A DNA stretch of 64,000 bases from Streptomyces sp. NBC_01689 (GTDB lineage Bacteria; Actinomycetota; Actinomycetes; Streptomycetales; Streptomycetaceae), in contig NZ_CP109592.1 in NCBI RefSeq assembly GCF_036250675.1, forward strand, positions 1,674,001 through 1,738,000, written 5' to 3'. Position 1 is the stretch's first letter. Each line of letters starts with the position of its first letter. Under the pieces are notes generated by a model that searched no databases, had not been told where the DNA came from, and worked only from the letters and a program-made list of their open reading frames with translations. This document shows, one piece after another, positions 53,255 to 61,741 of this stretch. The position numbers and the translations under genes were made by a program.

Positions 53255-53281
53255 AGACACGCGTCGGCGCGCTTACGTTGC
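53255..53281 (-). promoter_or_regulatory. SigE-like promoter of the L,D-transpeptidase gene
   Basis: On the minus strand GCAAC (53281-53277) is followed after 17 bases by TGTCT (53259-53255), close to the Streptomyces SigE pattern GGAAC-N16/17-CGTCT. Wall-modifying enzymes are frequent members of that regulon. Confidence 0.4.
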
Positions 53282-53520
53282 GCGGCGGACCGGGCTGCGA
53301 CGAAACGGTGACATTGACCGTGGGAATCGATCGCCCCCTCGCGGTGCGGCGTTGAACCCCGGGGGCGCAGGAGCGGACCCGCTCCAGTCGTCGATGAAGT
53401 ATGCCTCGGGCCGTCCGACAGGGGCGAATCCGGCCTCCGTCGCCTCAAGAGTCGACATGAATCAACAAGTCGCTTTTGCGGCTTTTCATGCATTTTTTCG
53501 CTGGCGACGGCACACAGAAG

Positions 53521-53555
53521 GGGCGTGCCACCGACCGTCGGTCGGTGGCACGCCC
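53521..53555 (-). terminator. strong hairpin terminator after the lamin-tail gene
   Basis: GGGCGTGCCACCGACC pairs perfectly with GGTCGGTGGCACGCCC (16 bp) around GTC, 50 bases past the stop of the lamin-tail gene on the minus strand. It may also insulate the L,D-transpeptidase promoter. Confidence 0.75.
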
Positions 53556-53605
53556 TCAGGGAAGCTGCCGGACGGATTCGCTACCGCGCCCGTCCGGCGG
53601 TGATG

Positions 53606-54520
53606 TCAGTGACGGTCCGAGCCGCGGCCGAAGGTGCCCTGGTGGCTGCCGGGAAGCATCTGGCCGCGACCGAGCTGACCGACCGGCAGCTCGTTGCCGC
53701 GACCGACGTGACCGACGGGCAGCTCGTTGGTCCGGCCGACGTGACCGACCGGCAGCTCGTTGGTCCGGCCGACGTGACCGACCGGCAGCTCGTTGGTCCG
53801 GCCGACGTGACCGACCGGCAGCTCGTTGGTCCGGCCGACGTGACCGACCGGCAGTCCGGTGCCGCGACCGACCGGCAGCTCGTTGACGCGGCCGTTGTGA
53901 CGGCCCGGGAGAACCGGACCACGACCGATGGGGCCGATCGGCAGCACGTGGCCACGGCCGTGGTGACGGCCGGGAAGCACCGGGCCGCGGTTGTGGTGGC
54001 GACCGGGCAGGATGTGCCCACGGCCGAAGTGGCGACCGGGAAGGACGTGACCGCGCCCGAGCCCGCGGCCCCAGCTCACGACGTCGATGACACGGTCCCT
54101 GTCGTTGCGCAGCGTCGCGGTGTCGGAGCGGTTGTCCCACGCGTAGGTACGGCGGTCCTGGTAGACGTCGCGGACGGTGTCACGCCCCACACCCGTGTGG
54201 ACCCGCACCGTTTCACGGCCGCCCAGACGCAGGTGGAACTCGTACGCGCGACCGTCACGGCCCTCCAGCGTCCACCCGTTCAGGTTCACGCCGTAGCGGC
54301 CCGTGTTCGTCACGTCCACCCACTCCTTGTTCAGCGACCAGTTGCTCCCCGAGTCCCAGCCCGGAGAGTCGTACTGGACATCACTGATCTGCACCTGCGC
54401 ACGGAACGGGAGCCGCCCCTGGTCCGCGGACGCCGGCAGCGCCGCCACACCCACCACCACACCGGCAGCCACCGCGACCGCAGCAGCACGACGAACCATC
54501 ACAGACTGCGAAACAGACAC
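53606..54520 (-). CDS. secreted lamin-tail-domain protein with 11-residue repeat tail
   Basis: This 304-residue protein has a signal peptide (AAAVAVAAGVVVGVAALPASA), a lamin-tail (LTD) beta-sandwich (about 38-150; VQISDVQYDSPGWDSG, NKEWVDVTNTGRYGVNL, NGWTLEGRDGRAYEF), and a C-terminal tail of about 13 units of 11 residues. The first half of the tail has GRGHVLPGRHF-like, His/Arg-rich units; the second has GRTNELPVGHV units, four nearly identical. LTDs act in extracellular nuclease or surface contexts; the tail is probably extended and may bind metal or polymer. GTG start follows AGGGGG. Confidence 0.85.
   Translation of the reverse strand: MSVSQSVMVRRAAAVAVAAGVVVGVAALPASADQGRLPFRAQVQISDVQYDSPGWDSGSNWSLNKEWVDVTNTGRYGVNLNGWTLEGRDGRAYEFHLRLGGRETVRVHTGVGRDTVRDVYQDRRTYAWDNRSDTATLRNDRDRVIDVVSWGRGLGRGHVLPGRHFGRGHILPGRHHNRGPVLPGRHHGRGHVLPIGPIGRGPVLPGRHNGRVNELPVGRGTGLPVGHVGRTNELPVGHVGRTNELPVGHVGRTNELPVGHVGRTNELPVGHVGRGNELPVGQLGRGQMLPGSHQGTFGRGSDRH
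53675..53868 (-). repeat. 33-bp in-frame tandem repeats in the lamin-tail gene
   Basis: Units start at 53708, 53741, 53774 and 53807. The last three are identical and the first differs at one base; partial units lie on both sides. Being a multiple of three, changes in copy number keep the reading frame. Confidence 0.85.
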
Positions 54521-55137
54521 GAACGCCCCCTAGAGGGAACGGGCGGACCACTCGTGAGGATCCGCGGATTCGAACCCCGGCCCGCTGGCCGAGAAGTACA
54601 CTCTCGCCCTCCACCACGCCGTCGGAGCCCACCACCCGCACGGCATTACCGACCGACAACACGACCATGACTCTCGACTGTAATCTACATCTATCACCCG
54701 ATATGCCCGTATAAGAGCCAATTACCCTTGCTCTGCGGGGAATCGACCGGAACGGCACTCGCGCCTCACCCCTCCCTTCACCCGAAAGTGAGTAACAGCC
54801 GCCACGGCGCCCACGCGGCCAACCGAGGGAAGCCCCGAACACCCGTCCAGAACGTGAGGGCCCCGGCGTCATGGAGCGGTCGGGGGACCCCGCACCACCG
54901 GAGCACACGGGCGGGACACCGGCCGGGGGGCGGGGAGGACGGCGGTGGGGCGGGCGTCGCCGGCCGGGTGGCCGCCCCGCGGACCGCGGGACGACTTCGC
55001 CCGCGGACGGTCAGCGGACGTCACGCCCGCGGACAGATTCGGCCGTTGTGAAGCCAGTAAGCGACATGGCGGGGCGGGCTCCGCCCCATTCCGCTGGGAT
55101 GGCCCGATTCAGAGCGAACAGGACACCTGGGGCGGAC
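54521..55137. other. 617-bp divergent region between the lamin-tail and PAS-array genes
   Basis: No gene is supported. An AT-rich stretch (54665-54735) probably holds the lamin-tail gene promoter. A T-loop-like GGTTCGAATCC (minus strand, about 54570-54580) was examined as a tRNA and rejected. The last 90 bases may be coding if the PAS protein starts at the GTG at 55048. Confidence 0.5.
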
Positions 55138-57819
55138 ATGGGCGACTTCGTCGGATCGCATTCAACTCGACCCGCGGGTAACGCCCTCCAGCAGTCGTGC
55201 CGGTGCGGGAGCCGGCTCGGCGCGGCGGCACCCAGAACTGCGGAGGAACGCTTTCGCGCGCTCCTCGAGGCCGCACCCGACGCCATGGTCATCGTCGACG
55301 ACACCGGCACCATCAGACTCGTCAACGCACAAACCGAATCCCTCTTCGGCTACCGACGCGAAGAACTCCTCGGCCACCCCGTCGAAATCCTCGTCCCCGG
55401 CCGCTTCCGCACCCACCACACCCAACACCGCGACAACTACGCCAACAACCGCCAAGTACGCCCCATGGGCGCCGGACTCGAACTCAACGGCCTCCGCAAA
55501 AACGGCACCGAATTCCCCGTAGAAATCAGCCTCTCCCCCCTCGAAACCACCGACGGCCTCCTCCTCTCCGCCGCCGTCCGCGACGTCAGCGACCGCAAAG
55601 CCGCCGAAGAACGCTTCCGCGCACTCCTCGAAGCCGCACCCGACGCCATGGTCATCGTCGACGACACCGGCACCATCAGACTCGTCAACGCACAAACCGA
55701 ATCCCTCTTCGGCTACCGACGCGAAGAACTCCTCGGCCACCCCGTCGAAATCCTCGTCCCCGGCCGCTTCCGCACCCACCACACCCAACACCGCGACAAC
55801 TACGCCAACAACCGCCAAGTACGCCCCATGGGCGCCGGACTCGAACTCAACGGCCTCCGCAAAAACGGCACCGAATTCCCCGTAGAAATCAGCCTCTCCC
55901 CCCTCGAAACCACCGACGGCCTCCTCCTCTCCGCCGCCGTCCGCGACGTCAGCGACCGCAAAGCCGCCGAAGAACGCTTCCGCGCACTCCTCGAAGCCGC
56001 ACCCGACGCCATGGTCATCGTCGACGACACCGGCACCATCAGACTCGTCAACGCACAAACCGAATCCCTCTTCGGCTACCGACGCGAAGAACTCCTCGGC
56101 CACCCCGTCGAAATCCTCGTCCCCGGCCGCTTCCGCACCCACCACACCCAACACCGCGACAACTACGCCAACAACCGCCAAGTACGCCCCATGGGCGCCG
56201 GACTCGAACTCAACGGCCTCCGCAAAAACGGCACCGAATTCCCCGTAGAAATCAGCCTCTCCCCCCTCGAAACCACCGACGGCCTCCTCCTCTCCGCCGC
56301 CGTCCGCGACGTCAGCGACCGCAAAGCCGCCGAGGAGCGGATCAACGAGCTGGCCGGGCTCGTGGAGTCGTCCCAGGACGCGATCCTGGCCAAGACCCTC
56401 GACGGCGAGATCACCTACTGGAACGCGGCGGCGCAACGGCTGTACGGCTACGTCCCGTCGGAGGTGATGGGCCGCCATGTCTCCATGCTCGCTCCGTCCG
56501 AGCACCAGGACGAGATCGACGCCCTCCTCGAACGGCTGGGCACCGGGGAGAGGGTGGAGCACTTCGAGACGCTGCGGCTCACCCGCTCCGGTCAGCTGAT
56601 CGACGTCGACATCACGCTGTGGCCGACCCGGACGGCGGACGGCACGGTCGTCGGCGCGTGCGCGATCGTGCGGGACATCGCCGACCGCAAGCGTGCCGAG
56701 GCCGAGCTGACCGCCCTCTACGAACAGCAGCGGCACATCGCGCTGACCCTGCAGCGCAGCCTGATGGGCACGCCACCGGCGATTCCCGGTCTCGCCACGG
56801 CCAGCCGGTACCGGCCCGCCACCCAGGGGGCGGGCGTGGGCGGCGACTGGTTCGACCTCATCCCCCTGGGGGCCGGCCGGGTCGGAGTCCTGATCGGCGA
56901 CGTGATGGGGCGCGGTCTGGAGGCGGCGGCCGTCATGGGCCAGCTGCGCTCCGCCGCCCACGCCCTGGCCAAGACCGGCATGCAGCCGCGTCAGCTCATG
57001 CAGGCCCTCGACGCCTGTGTCGCCGACCTCGGCGTGCCGGACCAACTGGTCACCTGCTGCTATCTGGTGATCGCCTCGGACGCGGGCGAGGTGACGATCT
57101 GCTCGGCCGGACACCTGCCCACCCTCGTCGCCACCCCCGGCGACGGCGCCCGCCCGCTCCCGGTCCCGGTGAACGCGCCGCTCGGCGTCGGCGGCGTCCT
57201 GTACCAGCAGTCCAGCGTGGTCATCCCGCCCGGCGCCACGCTCGTGCTCTACACCGACGGGCTGATCGAGACCCCCGGCAGTGACATCGAGGACCAGCTC
57301 GCCAAGCTCACCGGTACGTTGAGCCGGTTGTTCACGACCGGCCCGGACCTGGAGGCGGCGGCCGACCATGTCCTGGCCGCCCTCCTGCCCGACCCGGAGA
57401 GCCACAACGACGACGTCACCCTGCTGCTGGCTCGGCTGCCCGCCGCCCCGCTGGCCTCGGTCACCACCGGCCTGCCCGCCGTCCCGGAGTCCGTGCCCGA
57501 GGGACGCGCCTTCCTGGTCAAGGCCCTCACCGCCTGGGACTGCCCCGGCCCCGCGGACGACGCGCGGCTGCTGCTCTCCGAGGTGCTGACCAACGCGGTG
57601 CAGCACGCCCAGGGCCCCCTCCGCCTGCACGTGAGCCGGACCACGACCGAACTCACCGTGGAGGTCGCCGACCGCAGCCCGCAGCTGCCCCAGCCACGGC
57701 CGGCGGCCGAGGACGCGGAGTCGGGCCGCGGTCTGCTCCTGGTCCGCGCCCTCGCCGACGACTGGGGCGTGCGGCCCACCGACGAGGGCAAGACGACCTG
57801 GTTCACCCTCGGTCTCTGA
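55138..57819 (+). CDS. multi-PAS SpoIIE phosphatase-HATPase protein with triplicated PAS domain
   Basis: From the ATG at 55138 the protein has 893 residues; starts at 55099, 55066 and GTG 55048 are also in frame. It contains three near-identical PAS domains of 121 residues (each with APDAMVIVDDTGTIRLVNAQ and ESLFGYRREELLGHPVEILV), a fourth different PAS (GLVESSQDAILAKTLDGEIT), a PP2C/SpoIIE domain with intact GGDWFDLIPLGAGRVGVLIG and DVMGRGLEAA, DDVTLLLARLP, and an HATPase (LLLSEVLTNAVQHAQG, GRGLLLVRALADDWGV). It is an RsbU-like regulator of anti-sigma factors. The triplicated part uses GAA, AAA, CTC and CGA codons unlike the rest. Confidence 0.88.
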   Translation: MGDFVGSHSTRPAGNALQQSCRCGSRLGAAAPRTAEERFRALLEAAPDAMVIVDDTGTIRLVNAQTESLFGYRREELLGHPVEILVPGRFRTHHTQHRDNYANNRQVRPMGAGLELNGLRKNGTEFPVEISLSPLETTDGLLLSAAVRDVSDRKAAEERFRALLEAAPDAMVIVDDTGTIRLVNAQTESLFGYRREELLGHPVEILVPGRFRTHHTQHRDNYANNRQVRPMGAGLELNGLRKNGTEFPVEISLSPLETTDGLLLSAAVRDVSDRKAAEERFRALLEAAPDAMVIVDDTGTIRLVNAQTESLFGYRREELLGHPVEILVPGRFRTHHTQHRDNYANNRQVRPMGAGLELNGLRKNGTEFPVEISLSPLETTDGLLLSAAVRDVSDRKAAEERINELAGLVESSQDAILAKTLDGEITYWNAAAQRLYGYVPSEVMGRHVSMLAPSEHQDEIDALLERLGTGERVEHFETLRLTRSGQLIDVDITLWPTRTADGTVVGACAIVRDIADRKRAEAELTALYEQQRHIALTLQRSLMGTPPAIPGLATASRYRPATQGAGVGGDWFDLIPLGAGRVGVLIGDVMGRGLEAAAVMGQLRSAAHALAKTGMQPRQLMQALDACVADLGVPDQLVTCCYLVIASDAGEVTICSAGHLPTLVATPGDGARPLPVPVNAPLGVGGVLYQQSSVVIPPGATLVLYTDGLIETPGSDIEDQLAKLTGTLSRLFTTGPDLEAAADHVLAALLPDPESHNDDVTLLLARLPAAPLASVTTGLPAVPESVPEGRAFLVKALTAWDCPGPADDARLLLSEVLTNAVQHAQGPLRLHVSRTTTELTVEVADRSPQLPQPRPAAEDAESGRGLLLVRALADDWGVRPTDEGKTTWFTLGL
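55249..56337 (+). repeat. three tandem 363-bp copies encoding a PAS domain
   Basis: Copies start near 55249, 55612 and 55975. I see no difference between the second and third copies; the first differs only in its first 20-25 bases. Even synonymous positions are identical, so the triplication is recent or kept uniform by recombination. Confidence 0.92.
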
Positions 57820-57828
57820 CCCGGGCCG

Positions 57829-57843
57829 CCCCGGAGTCCGGGG
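57829..57843 (+). terminator. short hairpin after the PAS-phosphatase gene
   Basis: CCCCGG-AGT-CCGGGG, ten bases past the stop, is a tight six-pair hairpin. Further GC-rich inverted repeats follow to about 57890. Confidence 0.5.
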
Positions 57844-58102
57844 AAACGACCCTCCGGCCCGGCTGTCGGCCGGGGCCTCCCCCGGACGGGCCGTCGCGTT
57901 CCTGTCGCGGCGGCGCGGTCGTCTCCGGCCGGGGGGCGGATCGCGGGCCGTCGGCTCGGGGCGTGGGCCGGCCGTGGTAATGCGGTGGCGAGTCCAGCCA
58001 GTAGGCGCCGAGGAGAGCGGCGAGAACCAACTGCTGCGGAGCGGAGTCCTGTCGGATAGTCACGGGGATACAACGATATCTACACACGAAAGTCACATAG
58101 GG

Positions 58103-59017
58103 TCAGCGGTTCCTTACCGGTGCGGCCTTGGCGAGTTCGGCGGTGAACTGCGCTCCGGCGAGCAGGGCGAGATTGGACAGCCACAGCCAGACGAGGAAGA
58201 CGACGGCCCCGGCCAGCGAGCCGTACAGCCTGCTGTAGTTGCTCAGCGCCGAGGCGTACAGGGCGAAACCCGCGGAGACCGTGAGCCACAGGGCGGCGGC
58301 CAGGACGCCGCCGGGCAGGCTGAGAGCGCGGCGGCGGGCGGGAGGGGGGCCGGCGTGGAAGACCACGACCACCAGAAGGACCACGAGACACAGCAGCATC
58401 GGCCAGCGCAGCAGGTTCCATGCCAGGGCCGCGGTGGCGTCGAGTCCGAGGGCGTGCCCCAGCCCCTCGGCGACGGGTCCGGTCAGCAGCAGCAGGAGGG
58501 CACTGACCACCAGCAGGCCGAGCAGCGTCAGGGCCGTCAGCACGATGCGGTGCGCCGTGCGCCAGGCGGACCGCGAGTCCTTGACCCGGTGCATGCGGTG
58601 CAGGGCGCGGCGGAACACGGCGAGGTAGCTGATGGCCGACCACAGCGCGCTCGCGGACCCCGTGACGAGCAGGGTCCAGGCGGCCGAGCGTTCGCGCAGC
58701 GTCCCGGCGAGCACCCTGTGCAGTTCGGCCCCCGACTGCGCGGGCGCGTGGGAGGTGACGTGCTCGGTGAACTGTTCCGCGGTGTCCGGGCTGATCAGAC
58801 CGAACGCGATGACCATGACCAGCAGGGCGGGCAGCACGGTCAGGATCGCGTAGTAGGTCAGCGCCGCCGCCCAGTCGGAGACGTCGTCGTTCCACATCGA
58901 CACCGGTGTGCGGCGCAGCGCGGGCCACCAGGCGGCGGGCGGCCGGAGCGCGGCCGGGCGGGTCGCGCGCAGGGGCCGGGCGTCGGCGAGGCCGTCCGTA
59001 CGGGGGTCAACGGACAT
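58103..59017 (-). CDS. YihY/BrkB family integral membrane protein
   Basis: This 304-residue protein has about six membrane helices and the BrkB motifs WAAALTYYAILTVLPALLVM, GSASALWSAISYLAVFRRALH, and SNYSRLYGSLAGAVVFLVWL. The family function is not settled (envelope protein or transporter). Its ATG overlaps the end of amaP by 11 bases, making it the last gene of the Asp23 operon on this strand. Confidence 0.9.
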   Translation of the reverse strand: MSVDPRTDGLADARPLRATRPAALRPPAAWWPALRRTPVSMWNDDVSDWAAALTYYAILTVLPALLVMVIAFGLISPDTAEQFTEHVTSHAPAQSGAELHRVLAGTLRERSAAWTLLVTGSASALWSAISYLAVFRRALHRMHRVKDSRSAWRTAHRIVLTALTLLGLLVVSALLLLLTGPVAEGLGHALGLDATAALAWNLLRWPMLLCLVVLLVVVVFHAGPPPARRRALSLPGGVLAAALWLTVSAGFALYASALSNYSRLYGSLAGAVVFLVWLWLSNLALLAGAQFTAELAKAAPVRNR

Positions 59018-59582
59018 GGGGGCTCCGGTGCGCGCGGGCGCTGAAGCGCACCCTGGTGACGAGACGGTAGGGGGTCATGGCCGCCTGCGCCTCCGCCACC
59101 AGGGCGTCGACGGCGGGCAGTACGGCGGCGGGGGTGGTGTCCGCGTCCAGCCGGACGCGCAGCAGGACGTCGAGGCGTCGGCGACGGGCCGACCGCACCC
59201 GGACATGGGAGCCTGCGATGCCGGTGACCGCCTCCACGCGGCTGTTCAGGACGTCCACGAGGGCCCGGATGCGCAGGGCGCCGTCCGGCACCGGCAGTGG
59301 CAGTCGGGTGCGGACGCCGGCCCGGAACCGGCCGACGCACCAGAGCGCGCACAGACCACTCGCGAGGACCGAGCCGGCCAGGACGCCGACGCCCCGTTCG
59401 CGCAGGCCGGACAGGGTGGCCGGATCGAGCAGCGCGCCGTCGGGTCGTACGGTGGGCCACCAGGCGGGCAGGTGGGCGGCGACCGGTCCGCCGGTCGCGA
59501 CGAGCAGGGTGCCGGCGAGCAGGGCGCTCGCACCGACGACGGCCGGCACGATCCGGTTGACCGCCGCGCGGGGCTGTCGCAT
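59007..59582 (-). CDS. amaP: alkaline shock response membrane anchor protein AmaP
   Basis: This 191-residue protein has two hydrophobic segments (VPAVVGASALLAGTLLVATG, VGVLAGSVLASGLCALWCVG) and a C-terminal soluble domain (LRIRALVDVLNSRVEAVTGI, RVRLDADTTPAAVLPAVDAL) matching AmaP-type anchors that tether Asp23/Gls24 proteins to the membrane. It starts within TGATG shared with the stop of the DUF6286 gene, so translation is coupled. Neighbouring Asp23 genes support the assignment. Confidence 0.82.
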   Translation of the reverse strand: MRQPRAAVNRIVPAVVGASALLAGTLLVATGGPVAAHLPAWWPTVRPDGALLDPATLSGLRERGVGVLAGSVLASGLCALWCVGRFRAGVRTRLPLPVPDGALRIRALVDVLNSRVEAVTGIAGSHVRVRSARRRRLDVLLRVRLDADTTPAAVLPAVDALVAEAQAAMTPYRLVTRVRFSARAHRSPHVR

Positions 59583-60646
59583 CAGCCTTCGTCCTCTTCT
59601 CCGGGTGTGTGCGCCGGTGTCACCGGGGCGGTCGGCGGTCCTTCGGCCTCGGGCCGCGGCGGCCGCCACAGCGGTTCCGTGCGCACCATGATCCTCACCC
59701 GTGGGGCGAGCCGCGGCCGCCAGCCGCCGAGAACCCGGCGGGTCGCGGCGGCGACCTCGTCGTGCGCGGTGCCCCGGTCGCCGAACACGAGGCCCGCCCG
59801 TACGACGACACGGCAGCGTCGTACCCGCACCGCCACGGGACCGATGCCCGGGACGTCGGCGACGGCGTCACGGACCGACGCGGCGACGGCCGAGCGGTCC
59901 GCCGCCGCGTCCAGAGACGTGCCGGGCGCGGAGAGGGTGAGCAGCCGGCGCCGTCCGGGGGTGACGGCGAGGACGGTGAGCCACAGGCCGAGCAGGGCAA
60001 GGCCGCCCCCGGCGAGGACGACCTGGGTGTCGCCTGGGCCGTGTCCGGTCAGCCAGTTCAGCGTTCCGGTGCGCCAGGCCGCGGCCGGACGGTGCGCGAC
60101 CCGGACCCGGATCATGTCGAGGGCCACCGCGCCGAAGGACACCGCGCCCATGAGCATGACGGCGGTCATCGGGACGCGGCGCCGCGACCATCGGCGGCGC
60201 GGGGCCCGGCGGTCGCCGCCCTCGGAGCGCGGCGCGGAAACGGACGACGCGGAAACGGACGGCGTGGAAGCGGACAACGCGGGCGAGAACGGCGCGGAAA
60301 CGGACGGCGTGGGAAGCGGCGGCATGCCGTCCGGAGCGGTCGTCCCGGACGGAACCGTCAGGGTGTCGACGCTGATCCGCCGGAGGGACACGTCGAGTCC
60401 GGTCAGCTCCCGCGTGCGCTCGGACACGTGCCGCCGGACCTCGCGCGCGGTCTCGGCCACGGGCAGCGGATAGGGCAGGGACACGCCGAGTGCCACGTCC
60501 GCCCGCCGTCCGTGGACCGCGGCCGACACACGGGAGGCGGTCACCGGGCGGCCGGGCAGGGCCTCGCTCGCGGCCCGCTCCGCGATCCTGCGGACGGCCT
60601 TGTCGGAGACGGTGGTGGTACCCGGTCGGGCGGCGGGGACGCTCAT
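59582..60646 (-). CDS. DUF6286 family membrane protein with Asp23-like N-terminal part
   Basis: This 354-residue protein has an Asp23/Gls24-like start (SDKAVRRIAERAASEA, VHGRRADVALGVSLPYPLPV, ETAREVRRHVSERTRELTGL), a Ser/Ala-rich linker with VSAPFSPALSASTPS, two membrane helices (TAVMLMGAVSFGAVALDMI, VVLAGGGLALLGLWLTVLAV) and the DUF6286 end. It lies between the 61-residue membrane protein (4-bp overlap) and amaP (1-base overlap). Role inferred from context: envelope stress complex. Confidence 0.82.
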   Translation of the reverse strand: MSVPAARPGTTTVSDKAVRRIAERAASEALPGRPVTASRVSAAVHGRRADVALGVSLPYPLPVAETAREVRRHVSERTRELTGLDVSLRRISVDTLTVPSGTTAPDGMPPLPTPSVSAPFSPALSASTPSVSASSVSAPRSEGGDRRAPRRRWSRRRVPMTAVMLMGAVSFGAVALDMIRVRVAHRPAAAWRTGTLNWLTGHGPGDTQVVLAGGGLALLGLWLTVLAVTPGRRRLLTLSAPGTSLDAAADRSAVAASVRDAVADVPGIGPVAVRVRRCRVVVRAGLVFGDRGTAHDEVAAATRRVLGGWRPRLAPRVRIMVRTEPLWRPPRPEAEGPPTAPVTPAHTPGEEDEG

Positions 60647-60828
60647 CGACGGCCCCGCCCGTACAGGTCCCGGAGATCCTGTGCCCGGCCGCCGCCCTCG
60701 ATCCAGAGGCCCACGGCGTAGCCGATCGCGCCCAGCGCGGCCACCAGCAGGAACGCACCGAACCCGCCGAAGTAGCCGGCGAACGCCAGCGCCATGCCCG
60801 CGATCATTCCGACGAACGCTGTACTCAT
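60643..60828 (-). CDS. small membrane protein of the Asp23 operon
   Basis: This 61-residue protein is almost entirely two short hydrophobic stretches (FVGMIAGMALAFAGYFGGFG, AFLLVAALGAIGYAVGLWIE) followed by a basic tail QDLRDLYGRGRR. It resembles the DUF2273-like small membrane proteins found with Asp23 genes. Its stop overlaps the DUF6286 start (ATGA). Confidence 0.82.
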   Translation of the reverse strand: MSTAFVGMIAGMALAFAGYFGGFGAFLLVAALGAIGYAVGLWIEGGGRAQDLRDLYGRGRR

Positions 60829-60888
60829 CCTTCTCCACCTCTCACCCGGTCATCCACCGGTACGTGCGCTCCGGGGCCGTACGGCCGT

Positions 60889-61431
60889 TCACTCCACCCG
60901 GGAGCCGGCGGGCACGTCGTCGGTCTCGTCGTCGAGCAGGTGGACGTCGTTGACGGTCACGTTGACCTCGACCACCTCCAGGCCGGTGACACGTTCCACC
61001 GCCGAGATGACGTTCTCGCGCACGTCGCGGGCCACGTCGGTGATGGGCACCCCGTACTCGACGACCAGGTCCAGGTCGATCGCGGTCTGCCGTTCCCCGA
61101 CCTCGACCTTGACGCCGCGGCCCACGTTCGGACGCCCGCCGGGCACCCGGTCGCGGACCGCGCCGATGGTGCGCGACAGTCCGCCGCCCATGGCGTACAC
61201 ACCGGGGATCTCCCGCGCGGCCGTGCCCGCGATCTTGACCACGACCACGTCGGCGATCGAGGTGCGCCCCCGGGTGGCGGCGGGCTCGTCGGCGCCCGGG
61301 GCACCGCCCTGCAGCGCGGTCGTGCCCTGCGGCGGCTTCGTACCCGACAGGCCGGTGACGGCCGCGGGCGCCGGGCCGGTCGTGGAGCCGGGGGCGGTCG
61401 TCCCGGCCGTGGGGGCGGGGTGCGTGGTCAT
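60889..61431 (-). CDS. Asp23/Gls24 family envelope stress response protein
   Basis: This 180-residue protein has a Pro/Thr/Ala-rich N-terminus (about 1-50) and the Asp23/Gls24 domain (TSIADVVVVKIAGTAAREIP, GVYAMGGGL, VGRGVKVEVGERQTAIDLDL, ITDVARDVRENVISAVERVT). Such proteins associate with the membrane through AmaP under alkaline or wall stress. GGAGAGGACATCCC lies before the ATG. It heads the operon 61431-58103 and faces the ECF sigma gene. Confidence 0.9.
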   Translation of the reverse strand: MTTHPAPTAGTTAPGSTTGPAPAAVTGLSGTKPPQGTTALQGGAPGADEPAATRGRTSIADVVVVKIAGTAAREIPGVYAMGGGLSRTIGAVRDRVPGGRPNVGRGVKVEVGERQTAIDLDLVVEYGVPITDVARDVRENVISAVERVTGLEVVEVNVTVNDVHLLDDETDDVPAGSRVE

Positions 61432-61741
61432 GGGATGTCCTCTCCTCGGGCCCCGTTCCGGGGGCCTCGTGTCGTGCTCTCGCTTCGTCAGACCCCACCC
61501 CGCGGGATCCGTGACGCGGATTCGCGATCTTTTTCCGTGGTGTGCCGTGCGGCCGTTCCCCGGTTCCGTCCGTGTGCCCGCTCCGGTTCCTTCCGTTCTT
61601 TCCGTGTGCCCGCGGAACCCGTCTTTCCGTGTGCCCGCAAAACCCGGGAAGCGATCACCGCATCCGCCGGCGCTCTTCCCGCGTAACAAGTCACGCCCGC
61701 CGGTGTCCAACAGGCGGAACCGAAGGAAGGGGGGCCGTCGA
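61432..61741. other. 310-bp divergent promoter region between the two Asp23 operons
   Basis: There is no gene. It contains three copies of CCGTGTGCCCGC at 61570, 61602 and 61627. The last two lie in near-identical 25-bp tandem units. GGAAC-like sequences occur on both strands, as in ECF promoters, but no complete box pair is convincing. Confidence 0.5.
61599..61648. repeat. two 25-bp tandem repeats in the Asp23/sigma divergent promoter
   Basis: CTTTCCGTGTGCCCGC plus NNAACCCG occurs at about 61599-61622 and 61624-61647 with two differences. The spacing of about 25 bp and location between divergent stress operons suggest regulator or sigma-related binding sites. Confidence 0.65.

Larger units (their letters stand above)
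53200..53605. other. 406-bp region upstream of the L,D-transpeptidase and downstream of the lamin-tail gene
   Basis: No supported gene is present. It carries the SigE-like promoter (53255-53281), an AT-rich stretch around 53465-53505 and the strong terminator 53521-53555. A 61-codon minus-strand frame at 53273-53458 was considered and not accepted. Confidence 0.5.

Noticed and set aside
53273..53458. 61-codon minus-strand frame (MSTLEATEAGFAPVGRPEAY...)
   Set aside because: The N-terminus looks plausible, but it has no ribosome site, decays into Arg/Pro-rich sequence and lies over a likely promoter.
54555..54600. tRNA-like T-loop (GGTTCGAATCC on the minus strand)
   Set aside because: The T-arm is tolerable but no matching acceptor stem, anticodon arm or D-arm fits at tRNA spacing; the upstream part is about ten bases too short.
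55162..57630. Long minus-strand frame and plus-strand Arg/Pro frame across the PAS array
   Set aside because: Both simply repeat with the 363-bp unit and have no recognisable domains; the PAS frame explains the region.
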